Part shown: positions 34,955-44,135 of the stretch, one piece after another | Numbering within the stretch: position 1 is the first letter of the stretch | Layout of the letters: every line of letters starts with the position of its first letter | Source of the DNA: Channa striata | Taxonomy: Eukaryota; Chordata; Actinopteri; Anabantiformes; Channidae | Reading direction: 5' to 3' | Length of the DNA: 64,000 nucleotides | NCBI GenBank assembly: GCA_033026295.1 | Contig: CM065175.1 | Coordinates: forward strand, 2,903,501-2,967,500 | Program-made: the position numbers and the translations under genes | The notes under the pieces: model-generated | Told to the model about the DNA's origin: nothing | Database searches by the model: none | What the model saw: only the letters and a program-made list of their open reading frames with translations

Positions 34955-36080
34955 TCACGCAGGGGTCCCGTCCTTACGGAACATTATGACAGGAGCCCAT
35001 TTGAGGGAATCCAACAAAGAGCCTGGATTGGCGTCGCGCATGTAGCACTTGCCTTGCTCGCAAAACTGCATCCTCACGCGGTCCAGCTCGTCCACCCCAC
35101 AAACTCTTCGCCGGTCCGTCGAGACCTTCGGCCCCCCGTCCGACTTGATGAGGGCCTGATCACGTTCCTCTACTGACATCTGATGTATCCCGCGGGCGCC
35201 GCCTCTCGTTCGGACGCCGATGAGTGGGTCTCCCGTTGTTGTCCCTCCTCCTCCTTGGGTCTTTCGCTTTCGCAACAGGGGACGTCTCCGCCGCTGCCAG
35301 GCTCGCTCTGTGACACCTCGGCTGAAGCGAAGTTCGAGTTTCCCGTGTCAGCTCCAGCGCGAGTAGACTCCGACGGGGACTCCACTATCCTCAGGAATTC
35401 TTTGGCGTGTTCTTCAAGCGCACGCTGACAGGCATGCAGGGGGAAGTAGCACAGAGTTCTCTCCATCAAAGCCCATATCTCCTCCGCATTCCCCGCTCTC
35501 AACGCGCTGATCATTTCTCCGGTACATGCGGGGTTGGCATCGATTCTGGTCTCGTAGCGCACATTCCCGTCGAACCGAAAGGTGAACCACACGTTGAATT
35601 CCTCGTCCGACATGCTCGAAGGATCTCGGAAAGGTCGCGCCAACATGTGGTTGGGATCCTGCGCTCCTGCTTCGGCACGGTCCTAGATCTGAGCAAGTAA
35701 ACATCGCGCTCTCTCCACGCCGAGCACCGCGCGGCTTGTACGTACTTGCTGCAGCGCATGTGCACCTTTCGCAGGTATACGTTGTAGGTGAAATGCATGT
35801 ACGGAGCCCGGTGAACGCGGTCCACAGCCTCGTGTATCATCTCGTTGGTACGGTCCTGATCCAGCGTCAGGGAGGTAGCGGACACATGCCAGTTTAATAC
35901 CTTGACCTTGAAGGTGAATGCGAACTTAGCGCCCAATGCCTCAAAGCCGTCTCGGAGTTCCTCCCGCTCAGCCTCGGTCAACGGCTCCACTTTGCGGAAG
36001 AGGTCCACGACTGCGCTTCCGCTACCTTTCGGGTCGAGCGGGATGAGCAGGGCCACTGTGAAAGCGACCGGCAGAGGCAT
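34955..36080 (-). pseudogene. Unidentified viral gene, about 370 codons, frameshifted
   Basis: The start at 36080 (MPLPVAFTVALLIPLD) leads into an ordered-looking domain (ELRDGFEALGAKFAFTFKV, DRVHRAPYMHFTYNVYL). After a frame break near 35700 it continues with SDEEFNVWFTFRFDGNVRYE and EIWALMERTLCYFPLHAC. A Ser/Glu-rich linker follows. After a second break it ends with DELDRVRMQFCEQGKCYM and FRKDGTPA. The second domain looks like a beta-rich module of the kind that binds or modifies partners, but I recognise no family. It is flanked upstream by minisatellite cluster 3. Confidence 0.5.
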
Positions 36081-36121
36081 ATCGAGTGGAGTCCAAGTTT
36101 CTCCTCCTATTGCGATTGTGA

Positions 36122-36660
36122 CACGTTGCTCCCAGAGCGTCCGAATGCTACCGAGAGCGTCCGACCGACAAAGAAACCCTCCGAACGCCCCTCAGAGCTT
36201 ACGCCCCACCTCCTCCGACCGCCACTGAGAGCGTTCGACCGGTCCATCCGACTGCCCTTCAGAGAGTCCGACCGCCACTGAGAACGTCCGACCGCCACTC
36301 GGAGCGTCCGACCGCCACTCAGAGCATCCGACCGCCATTCGGAGCGTCCGACCGCCACTCAGTGCGTCTGACCGGTCCGTCCGACCGCCACTGAGAACGT
36401 CCGACCGACAAAGAAACCCTCCGACTGCCACCCGGAGCGTCCGACCGCCACCCAGAGCGTCCGACCGCCACCCAGAGCGTCTGACCGCCACTCAGAGCGT
36501 CCGACCGGTCTGTCCGACCGCCACTCGGAGCATCTGCCCGCTACTCGGAGCATTCGACCACCACCCGGAGCGTCCGACCGGTCCGTCCGATCGTCATTCA
36601 GAGCGTCCGACCGCCACTCGGAGCGTCCGACCACCTAGACCGCCAGCAGCTCAAGGCGTC
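36122..36660. repeat. GC-rich minisatellite, cluster 3 (opposite strand sense)
   Basis: About 25 units of CCGACCGCCACTCGGAGCGT and variants, i.e. the complement of the other clusters' core, with GACCGGTCCGTCCGAC interruptions. It lies upstream of the minus-strand gene starting at 36080 and upstream of the plus-strand E2F-like frame at 36738, so it is in a divergent promoter position. Confidence 0.95.
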
Positions 36661-36737
36661 CGACCAGTCCTGGCCATCTTATTGGATCGTCGTAATATTC
36701 TCTGCCACAGAAGCCTACCCCGACAGCGCACGGGGAA

Positions 36738-37049
36738 ATGCACGCAGTGTGGTACACCAGGGAGCTCCTAAAAGCGCTTAGGCAAAGTCACTCAAAGACA
36801 ACTCAACCATCTTGCGAATGCACCGTGCTGAGGTGCTCAGAGCCAAAAGCACAGGCATCTCGGCGGGTGTACGATGTACTGTCTGTGCTGCAGGGGATCG
36901 GGATCATAGCTACGAGAAGGACTTTGCCATATTTCCCGAGATGGGGAGCGAACGGTGCCCTGACGGCGCAGTCCCATACGGTGTATTGTTACGTGCGCTC
37001 CAATCTGGGCGTGTTCAACACAGACACGCGAGTGCCACGTTCCCCTGAT
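36738..37049 (+). CDS. E2F/DP-like winged-helix protein
   Basis: The ATG at 36738 opens a frame that stays open to 37163. Residues 42-57 read RRVYDVLSVLQGIGII, an almost exact match to the E2F recognition helix and following strand (RRIYDxxNVLEGIGLI), the DNA-contacting core of E2F/DP factors. The first helix may be TRELLKALRQS. After it, LPYFPRWGANG corresponds to the wing region. The part between the helices (about residues 20-40) is diverged. No dimerisation or transactivation domain is visible, so this is a lone DNA-binding domain or a broken larger gene. Known role of E2F factors: control of S-phase genes. Inference: a captured or mimicking regulator. The tail overlaps a minus-strand ORF. 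Confidence 0.55.
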
Positions 37050-37330
37050 AATGACGCTTTCAACAGCGCCTCTGCCACTCGAGCGATCGGGCGCTCCCAG
37101 GCGTCTCCGTTGAGGTCGAGTGACCCCAGCTCGGTCCGCTGCAGCCGGGCCAGAGACAGATAGGCGAACAGCAAACGCACGACGTTTTCTTCGTGTGCGG
37201 GGAAAATCGCTCCTCTCAGTGCCACTATCACGTCCTTCTCCGCGTCCTCTATACCCCGCGCGCTCGGGGCCACGTAGGGCGCCGGGTCGCTCGACGAGCC
37301 CGAAGTGGCCATGGGTGGGTGGCGTGTCAT
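36989..37330 (-). CDS. Small unidentified viral protein (113 codons)
   Basis: ATG at 37330 (or 37312). It has a Ser/Pro-rich start, then a compact helical part (EDAEKDVIVALRGAIF, ENVVRLLFAYLSLARLQRTE, RVAEALLKASLSGER) and a stop at 36989. Third-position G/C bias supports coding. It converges on and overlaps the 3' end of the E2F-like frame. No family recognised. Confidence 0.45.
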   Translation of the reverse strand: MTRHPPMATSGSSSDPAPYVAPSARGIEDAEKDVIVALRGAIFPAHEENVVRLLFAYLSLARLQRTELGSLDLNGDAWERPIARVAEALLKASLSGERGTRVSVLNTPRLERT

Positions 37331-37354
37331 GTGTTCACAGTGAAAGAGGCGAAA

Positions 37355-37520
37355 GCGAAGGGGATCCGTATTCAGAAAGAAAACTCAGGCAGACGATGGC
37401 TCAGAGGGGAACTCCGGGGAGAGAAAGGGGAAAGCGAAAGGTATCCGTATTCAGAAAGAAAACTCAGGCGAGAGGATGGCTCAGAGGGGAACTCCAGGGG
37501 AGAGAGAAGCGAAAGGGATC
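37355..37520. repeat. Tandem duplication of about 80 bp
   Basis: Two units at about 37355 and 37434 and the start of a third at 37508 share 'gaaagaaaactcaggc' and 'ggctcagaggggaactcc'. A shorter repeat of 'gtttccccatc' follows at 37597-37625. It lies between two gene starts and may be regulatory. Confidence 0.8.
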
Positions 37521-37568
37521 TGTAAAGGCTGCCTTAGGCCTGTCCAATGGTCCAAAAAAAAGATCCAC

Positions 37569-37889
37569 TTAAGACATCGATGTATTATAAAAAACGTTTC
37601 CCCATCGTTTCCCCATCGTTTCCCCACGTTTCGCGGCCGGTTCCCCATCATTGTTGACTTCTCGCCATTCGACGAGGAGAGGGACGGAGAGCGGATGCGC
37701 CGACCGCGTCGCGGATCCGGGCTGCTCGTCGGAACGCCAGCCCTCAGCATCGCTTTCCTCCTCGCCCACTGAAGGCTCGTCTCCCTCCGACATGCTCTCG
37801 CTGCTGTCCCCGCGTTTAAAACTCACCCGTTCCCAGCTCGGCTCATTCATTCCCCGGCGCTCCTCCTGATATTCATCATCCGTGCTCAT
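37569..37889 (-). CDS. Acidic unidentified viral protein
   Basis: The preferred ATG is at 37889 (MSTDDEYQEERRGMNEP); the frame is open back to 37979. The N-terminal half is highly acidic with many Ser (SSESMSEGDEPSVGEEESDA). The C-terminal part is PLLVEWREVNNDGEPAAK and a short basic end. It is divergent from the primase gene, 78 bp apart. No family recognised; the acidic, Ser-rich character suits an activation or tegument-like region. Confidence 0.4.
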   Translation of the reverse strand: MSTDDEYQEERRGMNEPSWERVSFKRGDSSESMSEGDEPSVGEEESDAEGWRSDEQPGSATRSAHPLSVPLLVEWREVNNDGEPAAKRGETMGKRWGNVFYNTSMS

Positions 37890-37967
37890 GTTTGCGTCGC
37901 TGAGCTGTGCGCTTGGACCGTTTTCCCTCCCGTCTTCTCCGACCTCGGAGAGAGCTCGTTCACCACG

Positions 37968-39908
37968 GTGGACTGCCACGGCCGAGCGTTGCGCATCGAG
38001 CGCTCGGCGGACCCGCGGCCTCCCCTCAAACTGACCGACGGCTCTCTCGCATCGTTCCGAGAGACCGTGTCCGTGTTCTCAGACGTCGCTTTCAGGATAC
38101 GCGGAGACGAGGCGGTGCCGGCGCTGGTGCTGTCCAGGCTGTCGGACGAGTGGGGCGCGTGCTTCTCGCCTTCGTGCACTCCTACATGCGCCCGTTTCGA
38201 CGTGGTGAAGAGAGACATCCGAGGCGCCGACGTCTCCTCGACCCGTGTCTACACCGGGGACGGACTCTCCCTCTACGAGTGCGTGTCTTCGTGGAAGACT
38301 GACACGTGCCTGGTGTTTGACCAGGGCTGTGGAGGAGAAAATGGGGGACGGCAGGCTAGGCGTGGACTTCACGCCCGATGCTGCCCGACGGCGGCGAAGA
38401 CCCCCGGTCGCCGAGCTGCCATCTGGAAGTGCTACTTCGAAACCGACATCACGTTTGACACGTGGGAAGAATCCAGGAGGACGCTCTCGTGCTGCCACTT
38501 TGCGACACGAAAGCTTCGCGTTCGGGTGGGGCTCGACTGCCGGAGGAGAGGGAGGAGGAGAAGAGAAGGATCTCGGGCTACGCGCGGACGAAGGGGACGA
38601 GGTGGTGAGAGCAACGTGCGGCAACGTGTTCTCTGTGACCGAGCGGATAGGGGACCGCGACGGAGGTCACGGCGCCGCAAAGTTCCTCGTGCAGCTGGAG
38701 TGGCTCAAGAGGCACGACGAGATAGCAAAGCAGAACACGCTGGGAAAGGAAATATCCCATCAGCTCGCTTCCTACAGTCACACGCTGGAGGAGCTGGAAG
38801 CGCCGAGGTACCTGAGCTCGCACGGCCCGCGCTGGCTCTACCGCATGTACGGTAACCGTGCGGAAACTACACCTACCACGAGTTCAACAACCTAGCTGGA
38901 ACTCTGACTGATGGTCCGAAGGCATTCCCTTACGCGTTCACCGTGCGTACAAGCGGGGAGGTGAACTTCAACGACTTGGTGAACTACTGCCTGAACCGCA
39001 CTTCGCCCCCCGTGGGCCCTTTGCCTGCACACGAGCGGTGGGGCTCGATCAACCCCGTCGTGCTCATGGAGGACCCTGTGGACCGGGACACCGGCAAGGT
39101 GGTGCGCAGGTACACGGTCACCTCCAGGGGTCACCTGAGTACCCTCGCGAGGAACTCGGCTCTCGAGAACGCCTCCGACGCGCCGTGTTACAACGAGGTG
39201 TTCCTGCCCGGGAGGCCAGTGAGCAGGCTGAACCTGGACGTGGACCTCAAGTGCTGTCTGGGCTGCAGCGCGAGGTTCTCCAGCGGGGCGGATCGTTCAA
39301 CCAAGACCACGGTATCCCGGGCCCTGGTGTCCAGCGCGGTCGCGGCCATAGCGGAGTCCCTGCTGAGATTGGCAAAGGTGAAACGCAGCGAGCTCGAGGG
39401 GGGGTCCGGACGATCTCGCGAACTTGGGCGACTCGCTGGGTAAGATCGCCGTGTACCAGAGGGCTGCCGTCTCGAAGCCCAAGCTGAGCATGAGGCTGCT
39501 GTGGTACCTGCCAACCGAACTGTGCAGCTTTGAGGGGATAGAGGCATACAGGCCTCTCCTGGAGGAGATAGAAAAGACGTCCCTCGGCTACACTCGGCTC
39601 TCGGATGCGAGCTGAGAGGCTCGATCGCTCGAGGGGGGCGGCGAGACCTCTGTCCTCGGCAGCTGAGGCTCGGGGAGCCCGACCGCATCGGCCCGAGGCG
39701 CTCATCGGTGGACAGGGCCCCGTACTCATTCAGAAAGTGCGTGCGGCTGCCGAATTGTGGCAAAGAGGGATCTGCCTTCGAATACGTGGGTAAGTTCAAC
39801 GTTCGGGACGACGTTGAGGACCCGCGCTTCGAGGACCCGCGTTCCCTGTCCGTGGGTTTATCCTCCAACCCCATCACCTCGGACGCGGGGGATCGTCGGG
39901 AAGCGTGA
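37968..39908 (+). pseudogene. Herpesvirus UL52-like DNA primase, several frameshifts
   Basis: Coding-like sequence of about 640 codons passes through at least four frames (to about 38330; 38320-38895; 38943-39420; 39424-39605; then to 39908). Diagnostic parts are RLNLDVDLKC (39220-39250), the Asp-x-Asp metal site of archaeo-eukaryotic primases; KPKLSMRLLWYLP, a KxSxR-type motif; and DRAPYSFRKCVRLPNCGKEG, matching the vYs...vRLP..gK motif of herpesvirus UL52-type primases. Known role: primer synthesis in the helicase-primase complex at the viral replication fork. It is the clearest proof that the block is herpesvirus-derived. The C-terminal zinc region is not identified. This copy is inactive. 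Confidence 0.7.
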
Positions 39909-40194
39909 TCCGCGGCCGCCTCGTTTTGCCCCGTCGGGCCCCGCAGTCGAAAGGGACGGGGCCCCGGATCGAGTGCGAGTGGAGAGCGAGGCTCTGAGAC
40001 TGGCCGAGCTATGGGGGGTTTCATGGAGTTTTTAATTTCTTTCTTTCTTTCTTTCACATCATAAAGCATGCATTCCTAATGCTATTCAGATAGGCACATA
40101 CACTGTGTCAGGTTATCACATTTCAGGAGCTGAAACTCCCAACTGGGGCTCCGGACACAAGAGGCCGATGCCTTAAATCCGGGGTAGCTCCGAC
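39909..40194. other. Spacer after primase
   Basis: It includes a (TTTC)n run at 40035-40064 and AT-richer sequence. The G/C-rich frame at 39909-40030 may still be primase 3' coding sequence in another frame. Confidence 0.35.
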
Positions 40195-40402
40195 ATGAAC
40201 GTGGGCGACTCGTTCGACCCTTGCAGGAGTAAGCCGAAACCGTACAGTCCATCCCTCACGGGGCTTTCGTGGATCGCGTCGGGCAAAGGATCTGCGTCTA
40301 TCGCGCTCGCGATGCTACGGAGCGCGTCGACAGGATCGAGGCCGCGTCCCGGGATCGACAGGTCGCCGCGATAGAGCGCTGTGACGGACGAGCGTACAAC
40401 TA
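40195..40402 (+). pseudogene. Small unidentified viral frame, one break
   Basis: ATG at 40195 (MNVGDSFDPCRSKPKPYSP). The coding pattern then appears to move to another frame, which continues QRICVYRARDATERVDRIEA and stops at about 40402. A short helical protein of about 68 residues is suggested. No family recognised. Confidence 0.3.
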
Positions 40403-40448
40403 AGGGGGAAGAGGAAAAGGAGAAGGAGACACAGAGAGAGAATGCTGT

Positions 40449-41340
40449 TTGCGAAGAGTCGGCGAATCGAGCACCAACGTGATGGTCGCAGCCTCGGTGC
40501 CCGTTGCCCGAGAGTCGAACCAGGCGGTTCTCCTGAGCCTCTTGGAGACGGCACGCTCTCTCGGGGCGGCGGCACTTACCGAAGAAGAGGAGTATTGGCT
40601 CGCTGAGGGTAACCCCGGTCTCGCCTCTGCGGACCGCGCCGCTGCGCCCCGGGGGGTACGGGCAGCCTTGGACCGCACGCAGCTGTCTTCCAGCGTCCTC
40701 GAGTGCATCAGGGGTTCGGATCCCTGCCTCGAGCTGGGAGATTGCCCGGCTCGAAGCTGGCCTCCGGGAGGCACAGGTCGCCCGATTGCCGTATCAAGCG
40801 TGTCGTCTTTACAGGACGAAAAACTGATCAAGATGATTATCGGAGTGGACCACGGAGCGATGGACATCAAGGTGCCGTGTAACATGCAGCCGTTTTCATT
40901 CGGCTCAGGACCGCCTCCTTTTGCTCTCCAGCCGTACCCGGGCTTCTACTCGCACCCGAAAACCAAAGTCCTCGCTTCCAGGAGAGAGGCCGCGAAGGGC
41001 CTGGGTTTGCTGGCGGAGACGATCGCGAGGGACCTCGCTCAGCTGTACTGCTCGGATCGACGGAGCTCGGATCGTCGAGGGAGTCGAAGCGAACTTTGTG
41101 CTCAGCGAGGCGGTGGGGTGCGTCGTCTCTGCGACGGAGAGCCTCGCTCTGCTGGACAACCGCGTGTCAGAGATGGACGCGGCGATCGGATCGAACAAAG
41201 AAGAGACGCGGCGATTGCTCCAGGTTGTTTCGATTGAGTCTCAGCGCGTTTCGTGGGGGGGCGGTGGCCACCGCCTCTCTAGTCTTCTCAGCTATAACTA
41301 CCCCCCGATGATAGTTCTCATTCTGAAGCTGCGGTGTTGA
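40449..41340 (+). pseudogene. Unidentified viral gene, about 290 codons, one frameshift
   Basis: Coding sequence from about 40485 (MVAASVPVARESNQAVLLSL) includes helical regions (LLETARSLGAAALTEEEEYW) and a Pro/aromatic-rich part (CNMQPFSFGSGPPPFALQPY). After a frame break near 41060 it continues as NFVLSEAVGCVVSATESLAL and SEMDAAIGSNKEETRRLL to a stop at 41340. The aromatic/proline stretch and helices would suit a capsid or tegument component, but that is a guess. Family unknown. Confidence 0.45.
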
Positions 41341-41566
41341 GTCGATGCAACAAATCCCGTCGCAACTTTCTACACGGCGATAGCCGCCGGAATCTGGATT
41401 TTTCTTCACGTGATATTAACTGATTTGGCCCCTGAAATGCACATGTGAACACGAATCGATCGCCCGCGGTGATGGTGACGACCTCGGCAACGGCTGCTGA
41501 CGACTTACATTTTACTAACTAACATCACACCAGAAAGCCCTCTGTCGCGCGTTCAGAAAGCACACC
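41341..41566. other. Spacer, nothing recognised
   Basis: Short intergenic region with no minisatellite cluster. Confidence 0.35.
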
Positions 41567-42099
41567 ATGGCTAGTGCGAGAGCTCGGAGAACCAAACGTA
41601 CGGAGAGTCCTCGGGGGGACAATGTAGACCGCAAACGAACGGCAGGCGAGCCCGTATCGCCCAGCGTGTCGCCTTTGCGAGACTCAAGCCCCTGATACCC
41701 GAAGACAAGATGTACAGTTACAAACCGAGCGTGATTAGCGCTGCGCTCGAAAGCGTGCTCGCCAAGGTGTACCCGATTGAAGCGAGAACGAAGATAAAGG
41801 CTTCCATGCCCACCACCGCACTTGTCACGAGCAAACTGGTGCACGCTCTGTGCGCCTCGGCCAAACTCAACGAGCGCGGGGGACCCAAGGGCGCCAAGGT
41901 GTCGGGCGAGTGGAGAAAGGAGTTCGAGAGCGCTCTGGTGAACGCCCTGCCCCTGAAAGAGCATCACAGGGCTTTCTTGACCCACAACGTCTTCGTGACC
42001 ATGATCGGAGCCGTGGTCGCCAGGGCGCTCGAGCAGGCAACTCGCGAGCGAGCGATGGCAGCGCTGCAGCTGAAATCCTCCGTTAGCGGTCCGCTCTGA
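41567..42099 (+). pseudogene. Unidentified viral gene, about 175 codons, one frameshift
   Basis: ATG at 41567 (MASARARRTKRTESPRGD), a basic N-terminus like a nuclear localisation signal. It breaks near 41680 and continues MYSYKPSVISAALESVLAKV, TTALVTSKLVHALCASAKL and NVFVTMIGAVVARALEQAT to a stop at 42099. The second part is an alpha-helical domain of about 130 residues with conserved-looking hydrophobic spacing. It is not a recognised family. It lies between the primase region and the right inverted-repeat arm. Confidence 0.5.
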
Positions 42100-42155
42100 G
42101 CGACCGCCATTCGGGGCGTCCGACCGCCCCTCAGAGCGTCCGACCGCCCCTACTG
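42095..42155. repeat. GC-rich minisatellite, cluster 4 (short)
   Basis: Three units of CGACCGCCCCTCAGAGCGTC type immediately after the preceding stop codon, at the inner edge of the right inverted-repeat arm. It corresponds to the much longer cluster 2 at the left arm. Confidence 0.8.
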
Positions 42156-42195
42156 GGCCCACGCGCGGTTTCAAATCCGCCCGAGCTTTCTTTCT

Positions 42196-42210
42196 TCATA
42201 AAATGCGGCC
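42196..42210 (+). promoter_or_regulatory. TATA-like element of the right SAM gene
   Basis: CATAAAATGCGG lies about 118 bp upstream of the SAM gene ATG and is identical to the element upstream of the left copy. Its retention in both arms suggests promoter function. Confidence 0.5.
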
Positions 42211-42315
42211 GGCATCTGAAGCACAGGCAGAGACTTCAGGCGCTTTGGTCCGCACGCATCAACCAACCTACTTCACTGACATTGCCCGAGTTCATCGGTC
42301 AGCCCAGCCTCAGCC

Positions 42316-43305
42316 ATGGACACCGATCACTGTAACAGCACCTCCGTTGAGCAAGACATTGTGGAGAAAAAGGACCACTTGGTACGTTGGGGCCTGCGGG
42401 AATATGTGCCCAACTTTGAGAAGGCGAACTTGACCATGAGCGAGTTCATGGCCCTGGGGGACATCGAGAAAAGAGAGGAACTGATGGAACTGGTAACCAA
42501 AATAGGTCCCGCCGTGTTACTGAGAGCCAGGATCTCAGGGCTCCATATCCTGAAGCATTTGAGGGAATGGGGACTGGAGGAATACTTTCCAAACTTCGAG
42601 AGGGCAAAACTGACCATGAGCGACTTCATGGCCCTGGGGGAATTCGAGAACACAGAGAAACTGAGGGGACTGGTAACTGAGATTGGTCCTGCCATGTTAC
42701 TGTGTGACAGGATCGAAAGGCTCCGAATCCTTGAGCGTTTGACGGATTGGGGCCTGGAAGAATACTTCTCAAAGTTCTCAAAAATGACCATGAGCGAGTT
42801 CATGGCCCTGGGGGACATTGAGAACATGCAGAAATTGAGGGGACTGGTAGACATAAGTTCCGCCCTGTTACTGAGAGGCAGGATCCAAGGGCTCCATATC
42901 CTGGAGCATTTGACGAAATGGGGCCTGGAAGAATGCTTCCCCAACTTCGAGAGGGCGGAAATGGACATGATGGAGTTCATGGACCTGGTGTACGACGGAG
43001 AGAAACTGCCGGCAAAGGTGGAACATGGGATGGCTCCCACCGCCGTGCTGAGAGCCCAGATCCACGGGCTGGTCGTCCTGGAACAACTAAAACGATGCAG
43101 CCTGCCACAATACTTTCACAACTTCCATGTGGCTGGCGTGACCATAGGCGAGTTCATGACCCTGGGGCGTGAGGAGAATGGCTGGCTGTTACACCGGCTG
43201 GTACCCGACGCCAAGGACGCCGCAGTGCTCAGCCGTCACTTGCAGCAGCGTCAAGGATTTGTGGGAGGCATGTTTGCGAGAAAATTGCAGCGTAGCAAAC
43301 ATTAA
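42316..43305 (+). CDS. Five-repeat SAM-like protein, intact
   Basis: A complete 329-codon frame. Five repeats of about 60 residues lie at roughly 20-76, 77-136, 137-193, 194-252 and 253-312. Each has the pattern W/C-x-L-x-x-Y/C-F-x-x-F, then F-M-x-L, then L..L, then L..R/Q-I-x-x-L, as in sterile alpha motif domains (e.g. WGLEEYFPNF, SEFMALGDI, LLRARISGLHIL). The tail GGMFARKLQRSKH is basic. SAM domains usually form homotypic or heterotypic polymers that organise signalling complexes. A tandem array of five is unusual. The role is inferred only as assembly or decoy of host complexes. AATAAA at 43396-43401 follows the stop. The gene keeps a full frame although neighbours are broken, so it may be younger or still selected. 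Confidence 0.75.
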   Translation: MDTDHCNSTSVEQDIVEKKDHLVRWGLREYVPNFEKANLTMSEFMALGDIEKREELMELVTKIGPAVLLRARISGLHILKHLREWGLEEYFPNFERAKLTMSDFMALGEFENTEKLRGLVTEIGPAMLLCDRIERLRILERLTDWGLEEYFSKFSKMTMSEFMALGDIENMQKLRGLVDISSALLLRGRIQGLHILEHLTKWGLEECFPNFERAEMDMMEFMDLVYDGEKLPAKVEHGMAPTAVLRAQIHGLVVLEQLKRCSLPQYFHNFHVAGVTIGEFMTLGREENGWLLHRLVPDAKDAAVLSRHLQQRQGFVGGMFARKLQRSKH

Positions 43306-43395
43306 TTCATTAGATAGTCAATGGATGTGAAAATGTGAATAGTTTGTGTATGTAGCTTGAATGTCATGCGATTTTAATCATTCACCAATAATGAA

Positions 43396-43401
43396 AATAA
43401 A
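43396..43401 (+). terminator. Polyadenylation signal of the SAM gene
   Basis: AATAAA 90 bp after the stop codon. The same signal sits at the same distance in the inverted left copy. Confidence 0.7.
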
Positions 43402-43509
43402 CACCGGCAACAAAAGATACACACAAGAGTGGAATTTTATTTACAGTATGTGTACAACCTTAGCTCAGTGATTCAACAGATGTACGCTATCAGTGTACCA
43501 CGCCTCCGA

Positions 43510-44030
43510 TCACTACTGAGAGAGTCCGACCGACCCAGAAACCGCCCGACTGCCCCTCAGAGCTTTCGCTCCCCCCCGTCCGACTGCTACTGAGAGCGTC
43601 CGACCGCCACTCGGAGCGTCCGACCGCCACTCGGATCGTCCGACCGCCACTCGGAGCGTCCGACCGGTCCGTCCGACCGCCACTCAGAGAGTCCGACTGC
43701 TACTCAGAGCGTCAGACCGCTACTCAGAGCGTCCGACCGTCATTCAGAGCGTCCGACCGCTACTCAGAGCGTCCGACCGCCACTCGGAGCGTCCGACCGG
43801 TCCGTCCGAACGCTACTCGGAGCGTCCGACCGCCACTCAGAGCGTCCGACCGCCACTCGGAGCGTCCGACCGGTCCGTCCGAACGCCACTCGGAGCGTCC
43901 GACCGCCACTCAGAGCGTCCGACCGCTACTCAGAGCGTCCGACCGCCACTCGGAGCGTCCGACCGCCACTCGGAGCGTCCGACCGGTCTGTCCGACCGCC
44001 ACTCGGAGCGTCCGATGTACGCGATCAGTG
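43510..44030. repeat. GC-rich minisatellite, cluster 5
   Basis: About 25 units of CCGACCGCCACTCGGAGCGT and relatives with GACCGGTCCGTCCGA interruptions, inside the right inverted-repeat arm. The corresponding point in the left arm (about 29300) has no such cluster. Confidence 0.95.
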
Positions 44031-44135
44031 TACCATGCATCCGACCAACTCTGAGAGTCTCCGCCTGTGTGAGGGTAGTCCATCCCAAGACTCCATCCGG
44101 CCTGCATAACATAATGAAACTTGCACGTAGCCTTC

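Noticed and set aside
36107..36634. Repetitive open frames of the type GGRSEWRSDAL in the minisatellite
   Set aside because: Products of a 20-bp repeat read in frame; no start context or conservation to support a protein.
42327..43040. 237-codon frame antisense to the SAM gene
   Set aside because: A shadow of the repeat-rich sense frame; its mirror image appears opposite the left copy as well.
28930..44030. Minisatellite clusters as a CRISPR-like array
   Set aside because: There are no unique spacers; units abut or vary continuously, and the host is a eukaryote.
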